Shown here: positions 8,632 through 16,405 of the stretch, piece by piece
How the letters are laid out: each line of letters opens with the position of its first letter
How positions within the stretch are numbered: position 1 is the first letter of the stretch
Source: JAFDVL01 sp043783625
Lineage (GTDB): Bacteria; Acidobacteriota; Blastocatellia; RBC074
DNA length: 64,000 bases
Assembly: GCA_043783625.1 (NCBI GenBank)
Contig: JAYVZE010000224.1
Location: forward strand, 1-64,000
Reading direction: 5' to 3'
Position numbers and translations under genes: made by a program
Notes under the pieces: model-generated
The model's input: only the letters and a program-made list of their open reading frames with translations
Told to the model about the DNA's origin: nothing
The model's database searches: none

Positions 8632-8675
8632 ATGTCCGCTTTTGCTAACCTTTTACGCCTTATATAAGTGAAGCC
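8632..8675 (+). promoter_or_regulatory. Leader repeat, copy C
   Basis: Third copy, starting 13 bp after the lipase stop and ~120 bp before the first TPR gene. It shares with copy A the core and the terminal GTGAAGCC; both are then followed by CATAAC and CAATAAC-like words. TATATAAG within it could act as a -10 region. Confidence 0.5.
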
Positions 8676-8795
8676 TGAAGTGCGGGCACATTGTCCATAA
8701 CCAATAACATTCTCCCCTAATAATTTTTTGATAATTAATCAGCAGTGGTGCGCCTCGCCTCGAAAGCGTTAGCCATCACTGATAAGGAGAAGTGT

Positions 8796-9659
8796 ATGCG
8801 TCCTCAGCAAAAAACTATGTTCGGCCTTCTGTTAATCCTCAGCCTGTCAGTTATCAACCAAGCCCAATCGTCACGCGAAGCGACGGCCAGTTCATACCTT
8901 GAGCGCGGTATCGCATCATTTGCCAAAGGGGAAAAGGCACGCGCCAGTGCGGATTTTGATCTGGCGATTGCGAGTGACCCTCAATTGGCGAAAGCCTGGT
9001 ATAACCGCAGCATCTTACGCTACGACAACGGCGATTTTGAAGGCGCCATTACCGATCTGGATCAAGCTCTCAAACTTGACCCGAAAGATGCGATGACCTA
9101 TATCAAGCGCGGCAATGCGTTGGTCTCGCTGGAAAAAATTGACGAAGGGCTGGCGGATTACGAAGCGGCCCTACGACTTGATCCGCAATCCGTCATGGCG
9201 CGGAATAATCGCGGACTGATGAAATCCTATCTCGGCGATTTGGATGGCGCACTCGCGGATTATGAAGCCGCGCTCAAACGAGAACCTGATAATGCCATCA
9301 TTCTGAATAATCGCGCAGGAATCCGACACGATAAAAAAGATTATCAGGGAGCGTTAGCGGATTATGACCGCGCCATCGCACTGAATCCGAACTGGGCCGC
9401 CGCGTGGTGCAATCGCGGCGTGACGCGGCGGGTCATGGGTGATTTGAAAGAAGCCATCGCGAATTACGACCGCGCGATTCAGCTCAAACCGGATTTCGCG
9501 CTCGCCTACGCCAATCGTGCCAGAGCCAAAAAAGATCAAGGTCACATTGCTGAAGCCAAAAAAGATTACGAGCAAAGCGTGAAGCTCATGGTCAACGGCG
9601 AAGCTTCATCGGTCGGCTTGCTCAACTCAGTCACACGTAAACCTGACATCCCTAAATGA
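8796..9659 (+). CDS. Exported TPR-repeat protein
   Basis: Predicted Sec-exported protein of 287 residues built of about seven TPR units. The signal peptide is MRPQQKTMFGLLLILSLSVI with a likely cut after NQAQ. TPR units follow at ~34-residue steps (KAWYNRSILRYDNGDFEGAI, AMTYIKRGNALVSLEKIDEG, AWCNRGVTRRVMGDLKEAI and so on). TPR superhelices bind partner peptides; no enzyme motif is present. The ATG at 8796 is chosen because it follows AAGGAGA and opens the signal peptide; an in-frame GTG at 8745 lacks both. A second TPR gene follows 13 bp after its stop, pointing to tandem duplication and a shared transcript. Confidence 0.9.
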   Translation: MRPQQKTMFGLLLILSLSVINQAQSSREATASSYLERGIASFAKGEKARASADFDLAIASDPQLAKAWYNRSILRYDNGDFEGAITDLDQALKLDPKDAMTYIKRGNALVSLEKIDEGLADYEAALRLDPQSVMARNNRGLMKSYLGDLDGALADYEAALKREPDNAIILNNRAGIRHDKKDYQGALADYDRAIALNPNWAAAWCNRGVTRRVMGDLKEAIANYDRAIQLKPDFALAYANRARAKKDQGHIAEAKKDYEQSVKLMVNGEASSVGLLNSVTRKPDIPK

Positions 9660-9672
9660 AAGGAGTGGTCGG

Positions 9673-10668
9673 TTGCCGACCTCAGCCAAAATTATGAAAC
9701 ATGCAACCAATTCCATCCGAAATTTAACTACTGTGCTGGTGCTGGCCTGTACACTGGCCTCTGGACAGGCACAAAATTCCCGCGCCGAATCCGCAAATTC
9801 ATATCTGGAACGCGGCAATTCGTGGTTAGTCAAAGGCGAGATCGAGCGGGCGATTGCTGATTACGATCTGGCGATTGTCTTCAATCCAAAAGCCGCGCAG
9901 GCCTATAGAAGTCGTGGTCTGGCGCGTCACCGCAATCAAGACTTAATCGGTGCGCTGGCCGACTTTGATCGCGCCATCCAATTGAATCCGCGTTTTATCG
10001 AAGCTTACGTCAATCGCGGCGCGGTGCGTTACCAGCAAAATGATTGGAACGGGGCAATTAGCGACAACTCCAAAGCCATCGAACTCAATCCGCAGCAGGC
10101 TAAGGCTTGGTACAATCGCGGCATCGCACACTACAACAAAAGGGAACTCATCTCCGCTTTAGCTGATTTCGATCAAGCTATTAAACTCAACGCGAAACTA
10201 GCTGAGCCATACGAATCTCGCGGCATCGTGCGTCATTTGCGCGGCGATTTTGTGGGCGCGCTCAGCGATTTCGAGAAAGCAATCAAGTTGAAGCCCGATT
10301 TCGCCAGTGCCTACCTTGACCGGGGCGCAACGCGACACACCACCGGGGACATTGACGGTGCGCTGGGTGATTACGATCAGGCTCTCAGACTTGATCCAAC
10401 CAATGAAGAGGCTTATTTCAATCGCGCCAAAGCCTGGCAAGCCAAAGGCGAGCTTGAGAGGGCGTTAATTGATTATGACCGCACGATTCAGCGCAAGCCG
10501 ACTTATGCCGAAGCGTATGCCCATCGCGGCATGGTGAAGCTCTTACAAGGCAAAGACGCCGCCGCGCAACAGGATTTCGACGAATGCCTGAAGTTGAATC
10601 CGCAACTTAAAGCAGATGTCGAAGAACTCATTAAACAGACAAAACAGCAGCTTGCGGGTAAGCCGTAA
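9673..10668 (+). CDS. Exported TPR-repeat protein, tandem paralogue
   Basis: Protein of 331 residues with about eight TPR units, clearly paralogous to the gene before it: both have a signal peptide, then SYLERG at the first helix and DYDLAI/DFDLAI helices. The start is taken as TTG 9673 because AGGAG (9661-9665) lies 7 bases upstream; the alternative ATG at 9694 (MKHATNSIRNL) has no ribosome site but gives a more usual signal peptide, so the start is uncertain. The hydrophobic core is LTTVLVLACTLASG with a cut near GQAQ. It is the lead-in to the exported alpha/beta-barrel paralogues downstream, for which it could be a periplasmic partner (speculative). Confidence 0.88.
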   Translation: MPTSAKIMKHATNSIRNLTTVLVLACTLASGQAQNSRAESANSYLERGNSWLVKGEIERAIADYDLAIVFNPKAAQAYRSRGLARHRNQDLIGALADFDRAIQLNPRFIEAYVNRGAVRYQQNDWNGAISDNSKAIELNPQQAKAWYNRGIAHYNKRELISALADFDQAIKLNAKLAEPYESRGIVRHLRGDFVGALSDFEKAIKLKPDFASAYLDRGATRHTTGDIDGALGDYDQALRLDPTNEEAYFNRAKAWQAKGELERALIDYDRTIQRKPTYAEAYAHRGMVKLLQGKDAAAQQDFDECLKLNPQLKADVEELIKQTKQQLAGKP

Positions 10669-10728
10669 GATTTTTCTTTCACCAGTCATCCATTCAGGGC
10701 GGTTTCGGTCGGGCGTTCGGTTTTGGAA

Positions 10729-10780
10729 GTCTCCTTTTCCGCGTTCCATCGGAGCCGCCCTGCCCAACCAAAAAGGAGAC
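10729..10780 (+). promoter_or_regulatory. Possible ribosome-site-sequestering hairpin
   Basis: GTCTCCTTTT at 10729-10738 is the exact reverse complement of AAAAGGAGAC at 10771-10780, which is the ribosome binding site of the gene starting at 10787. The two arms would form a 10-bp stem with a 32-nt loop and hide the whole site. Function is inferred from complementarity only. Confidence 0.45.
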
Positions 10781-10786
10781 CTACAA

Positions 10787-11599
10787 ATGAAACGCTTATT
10801 CCTACTCACGTTATTCGTGCTGGCTGTTATTGGCTGGCAGGCATCGTCAACAACCAACGCACAAACGGCTTCGTCAGTGACTCCGAAGCGGCAGTTGTTC
10901 AGTGTCACTATTCGACACGTGAAACCTGAATTGATGGATGAGTATTTGAACTTCATCAAAACCCGCATGAATCCCTTACGCATCAAAGGCGGTGCAAAAC
11001 AGACTTTGGTTTGGATAGTGGGACGCGGGCCGCAAAATACAGTCATCACGGCTTCGCCGATTGAAAATTATGCCCATGAGGATCAGGCCGCAGGAATTGC
11101 CAAGGCGTTAGACTCGGATGCTCTGGCGGTTTTTTGGCAACAACACGCGAAGTATATACGCCAACAGGAAAGCTACCTCATCGAATCTTTGCCGGAGTGC
11201 AGTTGGACCAGCCCAAAATTCAAAGCAATGCCCAAAATGGCTTTGTTGCGCTGGCAGAAAGTCGCCGCTGACAGCAACACAGAATATGAAAACTACCTCA
11301 AAAACATCGAAATCCCAGCCCGTAAAAAGATCGCCGATCAATCCAATATGCTTGGTCAATGGCGGTATCGCATCCGGCTTGGTGGCGATAGCCTTACTTA
11401 CCTGATGATGCGCCCGCTGGAAAATAACGCCGAGATGGATAACACAAAAGGGTTAATCGAAATTCTCGGTGAAGCAGAATCACAAAAGATTTATAGCCAA
11501 CGACCCAAAGGCATGCTGGTCAATGATGAGGTCTGGATTCTTCAATTTCGCCCTGACCTGAGCATCACGCCGCAAACAAACACAGCCGAGAAGAAATAA
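10787..11599 (+). CDS. Exported protein with two alpha/beta-barrel-like repeats, paralogue 1
   Basis: Secreted protein of 270 residues of unknown function. After a signal peptide (MKRLFLLTLFVLAVIGW, cut near TNAQ) come two repeats that look like dimeric alpha/beta-barrel (ABM/NIPSNAP-like) domains: each opens with a strand plus V-K-P-x-hydrophobic (IRHVKPELMDEYLNF in the first), then a helix with a K-G-G-like turn, then a P-[IL]-E-[SN] strand (ASPIENY; MRPLENN). The second repeat ends RPDLSITP, a signature shared with the next paralogues; the tail is PQTNTAEKK. The ATG at 10787 follows AAAAGGAG. No catalytic residues can be assigned. Confidence 0.85.
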   Translation: MKRLFLLTLFVLAVIGWQASSTTNAQTASSVTPKRQLFSVTIRHVKPELMDEYLNFIKTRMNPLRIKGGAKQTLVWIVGRGPQNTVITASPIENYAHEDQAAGIAKALDSDALAVFWQQHAKYIRQQESYLIESLPECSWTSPKFKAMPKMALLRWQKVAADSNTEYENYLKNIEIPARKKIADQSNMLGQWRYRIRLGGDSLTYLMMRPLENNAEMDNTKGLIEILGEAESQKIYSQRPKGMLVNDEVWILQFRPDLSITPQTNTAEKK

Positions 11600-11613
11600 C
11601 GGTTCAATACGGT

Positions 11614-11636
11614 AGCGCAAACTGTCAGTTTGCGCT
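11614..11636. repeat. Palindrome between two paralogues
   Basis: Perfect 11-bp arms around a single T (AGCGCAAACTG-T-CAGTTTGCGCT). With flanking GGTAGC it resembles a minimal version of the GGTAGCGCGAACT ends of the larger element at 16406-16871. It also places CTCCTG (11635-11640) opposite CAGGAG (11648-11653), the ribosome site of the next gene. Confidence 0.6.
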
Positions 11637-11661
11637 CCTGCTACCAACAGGAGGATCAGTC

Positions 11662-12471
11662 ATGAAAAACGTTTCGCACAAACTATTTGCCGTACTGCTA
11701 ACGCTCATCACGTTAGCTCCTTTCAGTTACGCTCAGCCTGCATCGCAAGCAAGCCCGCCTGCCACCATGAAGCCGCAGTTGTATTCCGTTTTCGTGGCGC
11801 ACGTGAAGCCGGATATGCTGCTTGAATTTGAGAGCTTCATCAAAAATGAACGGAATCCGCTGCTGATGAAAGGCGGCGTCAAAAGCACTTCCGTTTGGCG
11901 ACCGGATTTGGGAGACCGCTTTGAGTATATCTTGATGCGACCGATTGAGAATTATGCGGAGTTTGAAGAAGACCCGATACGCCGAGCTTTGCCGAGAGAG
12001 GGCAATGCCTTTCAAGAGCATTACAAAAAACTCCGCACATTTTTGCTCGGATCGGAAAACCTTGTTATTACCTCGCGGCCTGACCTCAGCTATGCCAGTT
12101 CAAAACAACAAGGAATGCCAACCCTGGTCATCGTGACCAAGCGTTGGCTGACTCCGTTTCGCACTGCCGATTACACGAACTATCTGAAATATGAAGTCGT
12201 GCCTGCGCAGAAAAAAGCTGATGTCACTTTGCTGGTGAGCAATGTTGTGTATGGCGGCGACGTAAATCTTTATTACCTGATTGCGCCGTTGGAAAGCTAT
12301 ACCGCACGGGATGGGAAAAGCCCCATCCGAAAAGCCCTCGGCGACGATGCTGTCACGGCGTTGAATCGCGCAACACCAAGCGGGACAGTCGTGAAGACCG
12401 AACAAACGATCCTGCGTTATCGTGCGGATCTGAGCATTACGCCACAAACAAATACTGCGGAGAAAAAATAA
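11662..12471 (+). CDS. Exported protein with two alpha/beta-barrel-like repeats, paralogue 2
   Basis: Secreted protein of 269 residues, full-length paralogue of the preceding gene. Signal peptide MKNVSHKLFAVLLTLITLAP with cut near SYAQ. Repeat 1 has VAHVKPDMLLEFESF, MRPIENYAEF and the ending TSRPDLSY; repeat 2 has a VVYGGDVNLYYLIAPLESY segment and ends RADLSITP. The last 14 residues match paralogue 1 exactly while 7 of the last 15 codons, stop included, differ at silent sites. The ATG at 11662 follows AGGAGG; that site can pair with CTCCTG 14 bases upstream. Unknown function; binding of a small lipid or quinone-like ligand is a guess from the fold only. Confidence 0.85.
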   Translation: MKNVSHKLFAVLLTLITLAPFSYAQPASQASPPATMKPQLYSVFVAHVKPDMLLEFESFIKNERNPLLMKGGVKSTSVWRPDLGDRFEYILMRPIENYAEFEEDPIRRALPREGNAFQEHYKKLRTFLLGSENLVITSRPDLSYASSKQQGMPTLVIVTKRWLTPFRTADYTNYLKYEVVPAQKKADVTLLVSNVVYGGDVNLYYLIAPLESYTARDGKSPIRKALGDDAVTALNRATPSGTVVKTEQTILRYRADLSITPQTNTAEKK

Positions 12472-12476
12472 CTTAA

Positions 12477-12581
12477 CCGGGAGCGCTCGCATCCTGCGGG
12501 CGAAACCGTGGCGAGCAAATTCGCTGCGATGAAAATTGTAACTTGTGCAAGGATTCGCCCGCAGGATGCAGGTGCTCCCGG
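12477..12581. repeat. Inverted-repeat element
   Basis: Arms at 12477-12504 and 12554-12581 pair at 25 of 28 positions (CCGGGAGCGC..., GCGGGCGAA at the inner end) around a 49-bp centre. It fills the gap between paralogue 2 and the lipocalin-like gene. It is of the same GGGAGCGC-type as the element at 57390-57535. Confidence 0.7.
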
Positions 12582-12602
12582 TGCTGAACAGGAGATACCA
12601 TC

Positions 12603-13088
12603 ATGAAAAAGACACTTATCATTGCCGCACTAGCAGCAACCACTTTCGCAATTTCCACAGCCACATTTCTCTCCAATCACGCCGACGCCAATGCGCCCAA
12701 TCTCAAAGCCTTCGTCGGCGCTTGGGAGCGAATCTATACGTCAAACAACGAAGGAATACCCATTGAGGGGCCGAATGTGCGCTCCCATCTTGTCTTCAGT
12801 GCGGATGGACATTTTGCCCAGGCCAGCAATCCATCGGGACGTGAAAAGCTCGACAAACCGGTAAAAGAGATGACCAAAGAAGAGTTATTAAATCGCTTCG
12901 AGTTCATCTCATCCAGCTACGGAGATTATTCAATATCCGGCAATTTACTGACCCGGAAATCAATTTCGAATGCGAATCCCAACAGCGAAGGCATGGATTT
13001 TTCCCAACGATTTAGATTTGAAGGTGACTTGCTGATCCTGAATTCGACCAAGACAAAAGGAGAAGTGAGATTTCGACGCTTGAAATAG
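12603..13088 (+). CDS. Exported lipocalin-like domain protein
   Basis: Secreted protein of 161 residues. Signal peptide MKKTLIIAALAATTFAIS with cut after NHADA. The mature part starts LKAFVGAWERIYTSN, followed by HLVFSADGHFAQ, YGDYSISGNLLTRK, a SQRFRFEGDLLIL strand and a closing strand. This G-x-W start and repeated strand pattern are those of small lipocalin-like proteins that bind hydrophobic ligands. It starts with ATG after CAGGAG. Its place inside the run of exported alpha/beta-barrel paralogues suggests a shared extracytoplasmic task; the ligand is unknown. Confidence 0.8.
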   Translation: MKKTLIIAALAATTFAISTATFLSNHADANAPNLKAFVGAWERIYTSNNEGIPIEGPNVRSHLVFSADGHFAQASNPSGREKLDKPVKEMTKEELLNRFEFISSSYGDYSISGNLLTRKSISNANPNSEGMDFSQRFRFEGDLLILNSTKTKGEVRFRRLK

Positions 13089-13127
13089 TTCGCTATTCAC
13101 TATCAACCCAAAAAGGAGACTTACATC

Positions 13128-13970
13128 ATGAAACGCAACTCAATAATTACTTTCGTACTGACGGTGAGCATGTTGTTGCTCGCCGTAACATTCACTCCGT
13201 CTCGTTTTGCGCAACAGCCATCCACAGTGCCAGCCGCTGCGCCAAACAAATACGCGCTCATCGAATACTTCAAGCTCGAACCGGGCAAGGGGGTGGAGTA
13301 TCGCAAGCTTGAACAAGAAGTCTGGGTTCCCATTCACCGCGAACGCGTCAAAATGGGAGCGATCAAATCGTGGTCGTCGTGGGGCGTTCGCTTTCCCGGC
13401 GGCACCAGCCGGGAATATGACCGCGTCATCATCACGACGTTCAATAAATTCGCCGATGTCGAAACGCCCTATCCGTCAGGGATTTTCACCAAAGTCTTTC
13501 CGAACATGACGGCGGCTGAAATCGTCGCCCGTACGGGGGCCTTGAGTAAGCTGGTGCGCTCAGAAATGGTCGCGTTGCTTGACAGCACACAACTCAATCC
13601 CCAGCCGCTGCCGCCGTTGCCGCCGTTCGCCGAGATCAGTTTTCATAAAGTGGAGCCGGGCAAAGGCCCTGAGTACACTGCACTGATCGCCAAGTATTGG
13701 AAGCCAGTGCATGAGGAACGTGTCAAACGCGGACTGCTCAAAGGCTGGCTGCGATTCGGTGTCCGCTACCCGCAAGGAACGGAGCGGGACTACGGTCAGA
13801 TCACTATCAGCTTCTTTGATAAGTTCGAGCAACTCGAAACGCAGTATCCGCCCGACTTGCTGACCAAAGTCCTGCCAGGCGTCAACATCACCGACGTGAA
13901 TCAACAAACCAACGCTGCCCGCAAAACCGTGCGTACGCAGTTGCTGACGCTCGTGGATCAAGTGCAGTAA
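13128..13970 (+). CDS. Exported two-repeat protein, divergent paralogue 3
   Basis: Secreted protein of 280 residues with a signal peptide (IITFVLTVSMLLLAVTF, cut near SRFAQ) and two clear internal repeats. Each repeat begins with a strand, EPGKG and a tyrosine-rich helix (FKLEPGKGVEYRKL; FHKVEPGKGPEYTAL), contains P-[IV]-H-x-E-R-V-K, then a G-V-R-[FY]-P segment followed by an R-[ED]-Y turn, and ends with a P-[SP]-x-[IL]-x-TKV helix. A Pro-rich linker (PQPLPPLPPF) joins them. It lacks the P-[DE]-L-S ending of the other paralogues, so it is a separate branch of the same architecture. Its leader from CAACCC to ATGAAA is almost identical to that of the gene at 16930. Confidence 0.82.
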   Translation: MKRNSIITFVLTVSMLLLAVTFTPSRFAQQPSTVPAAAPNKYALIEYFKLEPGKGVEYRKLEQEVWVPIHRERVKMGAIKSWSSWGVRFPGGTSREYDRVIITTFNKFADVETPYPSGIFTKVFPNMTAAEIVARTGALSKLVRSEMVALLDSTQLNPQPLPPLPPFAEISFHKVEPGKGPEYTALIAKYWKPVHEERVKRGLLKGWLRFGVRYPQGTERDYGQITISFFDKFEQLETQYPPDLLTKVLPGVNITDVNQQTNAARKTVRTQLLTLVDQVQ

Positions 13971-13989
13971 CCGAAAGGAGCTTTTCATC

Positions 13990-14040
13990 ATGACAAAACG
14001 CCATCCGACTAGCGCACTACTGCCTGGAACAAAGCATTAG
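13990..14040 (+). CDS. 16-residue open frame with a strong ribosome site
   Basis: ATG at 13990 follows GAAAGGAGC, the same type of site as its neighbours, and reads MTKRHPTSALLPGTKH before TAG. It could be a leader peptide for the GH19 gene 80 bp downstream or the stub of a deleted gene. Real translation is not proven. Confidence 0.3.
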   Translation: MTKRHPTSALLPGTKH

Positions 14041-14120
14041 TGCGGGAAAGATGGCGATAGCGAGCAAATAGCTCAGTAAGGATTCACAAAACCTCAGTAT
14101 TAACGAAAGGAGATTACGAT

Positions 14121-14954
14121 ATGTCTTTTTGGGTAAAGGGCGACTCCGGCCCGGAAATTTTCAAACTTCAGGAGAAACTGCTCGCGGCGGGATTTAGTCC
14201 CGGTACGCCGAGTGGAACGTTCGATTCGGCCACTGACATCGCACTCAGAGGCTTTCAGAAAAGTCACGGACTATTGGATGACGGCAAAGCGGGGCCGCTC
14301 ACGTTAGCTGAACTCAACAAATTCGGCGCAGGCGCTCCGGTCATGCTGCCGCCAGAGACGGGTAAACCCATGCTCGAAAGATTTACGGTCAGTATCGTCC
14401 GGGAGATGTTCCCGCTCACGCCCGTCAAAAACATCACCACGAATCTACCGTTTGTTCTGCGAGCGCTGGCAGATGCCGGGTTGGCAGAAGGGGTAGGAGG
14501 TAAAAATATGATCCTGATGGCGCTGGCCACGATTCGTGTCGAGACCGAAGGCTTCAAGCCGATCAGCGAGTTCCAATCGCGATTTAATACGTCGCCGGAC
14601 GGTCATCCTTTTAATCTCTACGACAACCGCAAGGATTTGGGCAATCTGGGCGTGCCTGATGGTACCAGTTTCAAAGGGCGTGGCTTTATCCAACTGACCG
14701 GGCGCGCCAATTATGAAACGCATGGAAAAGCCATTGGGCTGGGCAATGGGTTAGTTGATGACCCGGAACTCGCCAACGACCCGACGATTGCCGCACGGCT
14801 GTTGGCATCGTTTCTGAAAGCGAAAGAACGAGCGATCAAGGTAGCCCTGCTCGCCCGCAACTTCAAAGAAGCACGCCGCCTTGTGAATGGCGGCTCCCAC
14901 GGCCTCGCCAAATTCAAGGAAACGTTTCTGATTGGCGAACGCCTGATTCGTTAA
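14121..14954 (+). CDS. Peptidoglycan-binding domain plus GH19-type glycosidase (lysin-like)
   Basis: Cell-wall or chitin hydrolase of 277 residues. Residues 5-67 form a PG_binding_1 domain (SFWVKGDSGPEIFKLQEKL, FDSATDIALRGFQKSHGL). Residues ~85-277 are a GH19/lysozyme-like domain with an acidic cluster ETEGF at 141-145, Glu150, and the family signature FKGRGFIQLTGRANY at 184-198. There is no signal peptide, as in phage endolysins and effector lysins. It starts with ATG after GAAAGGAG. The next gene, 14 bp downstream, encodes an M15 peptidase also without signal peptide; the two look like a two-enzyme wall-cutting cassette dropped among exported-protein genes. Confidence 0.85.
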   Translation: MSFWVKGDSGPEIFKLQEKLLAAGFSPGTPSGTFDSATDIALRGFQKSHGLLDDGKAGPLTLAELNKFGAGAPVMLPPETGKPMLERFTVSIVREMFPLTPVKNITTNLPFVLRALADAGLAEGVGGKNMILMALATIRVETEGFKPISEFQSRFNTSPDGHPFNLYDNRKDLGNLGVPDGTSFKGRGFIQLTGRANYETHGKAIGLGNGLVDDPELANDPTIAARLLASFLKAKERAIKVALLARNFKEARRLVNGGSHGLAKFKETFLIGERLIR

Positions 14955-14968
14955 GGAGTAAAAATATT

Positions 14969-15514
14969 ATGGCATCACGAGACATCAAAGATTTGGTTCC
15001 TACCTTTCGCCCCATTGTCAAAACCCTGCTGGCAAACTGTCTGGCGCGCGGCATTGAGATGCGCACGAGCCAGACGTTGCGCGATCCGTTTGAGCAAGCC
15101 AGGCTTTGGCGGCAATCCCGTCCCATCACCGAGATTCGCGCCCGGATCAAAGCCTTTCGTGCCGATGGCGCAGTGTTTCTGGCGCATTGTCTGGAAAGCG
15201 TCGGGCCGCAGCACGGCAGCCACGTCACCAACGCGACGCCCGGCTTGTCGTGGCATCAATGGGGCGAAGCGCTGGACTGTTTTTGGTTGGTGGACGGCAA
15301 AGCCGAATTTTCCACCAGCAAACTCATAGGCGGTCAGAACGGCTATCGGGTTTATGCCGAAGAGGCCAAGACACTCGGCCTGACGGCAGGCGCGTTCTTC
15401 ACCTCGCTGAAGGACTTTCCCCACGTTCAGCTTCGTCCGCAAGCCGGCCCGAACAAAGTGTTCACGCTGTTGGAGATTGATGCCGAGATGAAGAACCGCT
15501 TCGGCAAACCGTAG
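14969..15514 (+). CDS. M15 family D-Ala-D-Ala carboxypeptidase / L-Ala-D-Glu endopeptidase
   Basis: Zinc peptidase of 181 residues cutting peptidoglycan stem peptides. The M15 signature SWHQWGEALD lies at 94-103 with zinc ligands His96 and Asp103, and the third ligand is His152 in DFPHVQL. This spacing is that of endolysin-type M15C enzymes. No signal peptide or membrane segment is present. ATG at 14969 follows AAGGAG. It is probably co-transcribed with the GH19 gene 14 bp upstream; how either enzyme reaches the wall is not evident, since no holin gene is seen. Confidence 0.87.
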   Translation: MASRDIKDLVPTFRPIVKTLLANCLARGIEMRTSQTLRDPFEQARLWRQSRPITEIRARIKAFRADGAVFLAHCLESVGPQHGSHVTNATPGLSWHQWGEALDCFWLVDGKAEFSTSKLIGGQNGYRVYAEEAKTLGLTAGAFFTSLKDFPHVQLRPQAGPNKVFTLLEIDAEMKNRFGKP

Positions 15515-15603
15515 CGTGGAAGCCACGATTGCAAACGCAGCGGCGAACGGCGCGTTCGCCAACAACTATCAACCATCAACCACTCAAAAAGGAGACTACG
15601 ATC

Positions 15604-16392
15604 ATGAAAAGATGCAACTTGAAAATATCGTTCCTGCTGACGATCAGCGCGCTGCTGCTCGCCGTATCCATTGGTTTTGCCCAGGCTCAAACACCACCGC
15701 CCGCGCCGCAATTTTCGCGCCTGCAAGTCGTCAAACTGAATCCGGGGATGAACCAGGAATGGCAGAAGTTTTATCAGGCCGAAATCCTCCCCGCGTTGAA
15801 AAAAGGGGGCGTCAAACAGCAAAGCGTGTGGCGCGTCGTGCAGGGCGATGTGCGCCAATTCGTCATCATCACGCCGCTGGAGAGTCTGGCGCAACTGGAT
15901 GAACCTGGCGTGCTCGCTAAAGTGCTGGGACCGGAAGCCGTGCAGGCGCTCAACACGAAGCAAAGCCGCTTCTTTGCCGAATGGCATATCTACACCATCG
16001 CCGGACGACCTGATTTGAGTATTGCGCCTACTTCGACCGATGCCCCGAAACTGGGACTGGCGGCCAAATCCATCGTCACGCCGGGGCGCGTACCGGAATG
16101 GGTAAAAGGCGTGAAAGAAAACGTCTTGCCCATTGTGCAGAAGGCCGGGGTCAAAGGCTTGCTGACGGGCCAAGTGGTGTTGGGCGGAGATCCCAATGAG
16201 TTTCGCACCCTCCTGCTGTTCGACTCGTATGCCGACCTCGGCAAGTTTCTGTCCACGTATGGCAAAACTGCTGCCGAGTTGAAACTCGCGCCGACAGCGC
16301 CTGCCGGAATCGTTGTGCAAAATGAATTTCTGGTGGCGCGCTACGTGCCGGAACTGAGCATCCGCCCGGAACCGCAGAAAACGGCGAAATAA
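15604..16392 (+). CDS. Exported protein with two alpha/beta-barrel-like repeats, paralogue 4
   Basis: Secreted protein of 262 residues. Signal peptide MKRCNLKISFLLTISALLLA with cut near AQAQ. Repeat 1: LQVVKLNPGMNQEWQKF, EILPALKKGGVK, ITPLESLAQLDEPG, KVLGPEA, ending AGRPDLSIAP. Repeat 2: TPGRVPEWVKGV, VLPIVQKAGVKG, a strand, then LFDSYADLGKF and the ending VPELSIRPE. Both repeats thus end in P-[DE]-L-S-I-x-P. ATG 15604 is chosen for the AAAAGGAGAC site and the signal peptide; frames further upstream lack both. Function unknown. Confidence 0.85.
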   Translation: MKRCNLKISFLLTISALLLAVSIGFAQAQTPPPAPQFSRLQVVKLNPGMNQEWQKFYQAEILPALKKGGVKQQSVWRVVQGDVRQFVIITPLESLAQLDEPGVLAKVLGPEAVQALNTKQSRFFAEWHIYTIAGRPDLSIAPTSTDAPKLGLAAKSIVTPGRVPEWVKGVKENVLPIVQKAGVKGLLTGQVVLGGDPNEFRTLLLFDSYADLGKFLSTYGKTAAELKLAPTAPAGIVVQNEFLVARYVPELSIRPEPQKTAK

Positions 16393-16405
16393 CGACAGCT
16401 CCAAC

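Noticed and set aside
8796..10668. Repeated DNA in the two TPR genes as a possible CRISPR-like or satellite array
   Set aside because: The period is that of ~34-residue TPR units and the DNA repeats are degenerate, as expected from protein repeats.
15427..16404. 325-codon open frame on the minus strand opposite paralogue 4
   Set aside because: The plus strand has a signal peptide, ribosome site and repeat family resemblance; the minus frame gives His/Arg/Gln-rich sequence typical of an antisense shadow.
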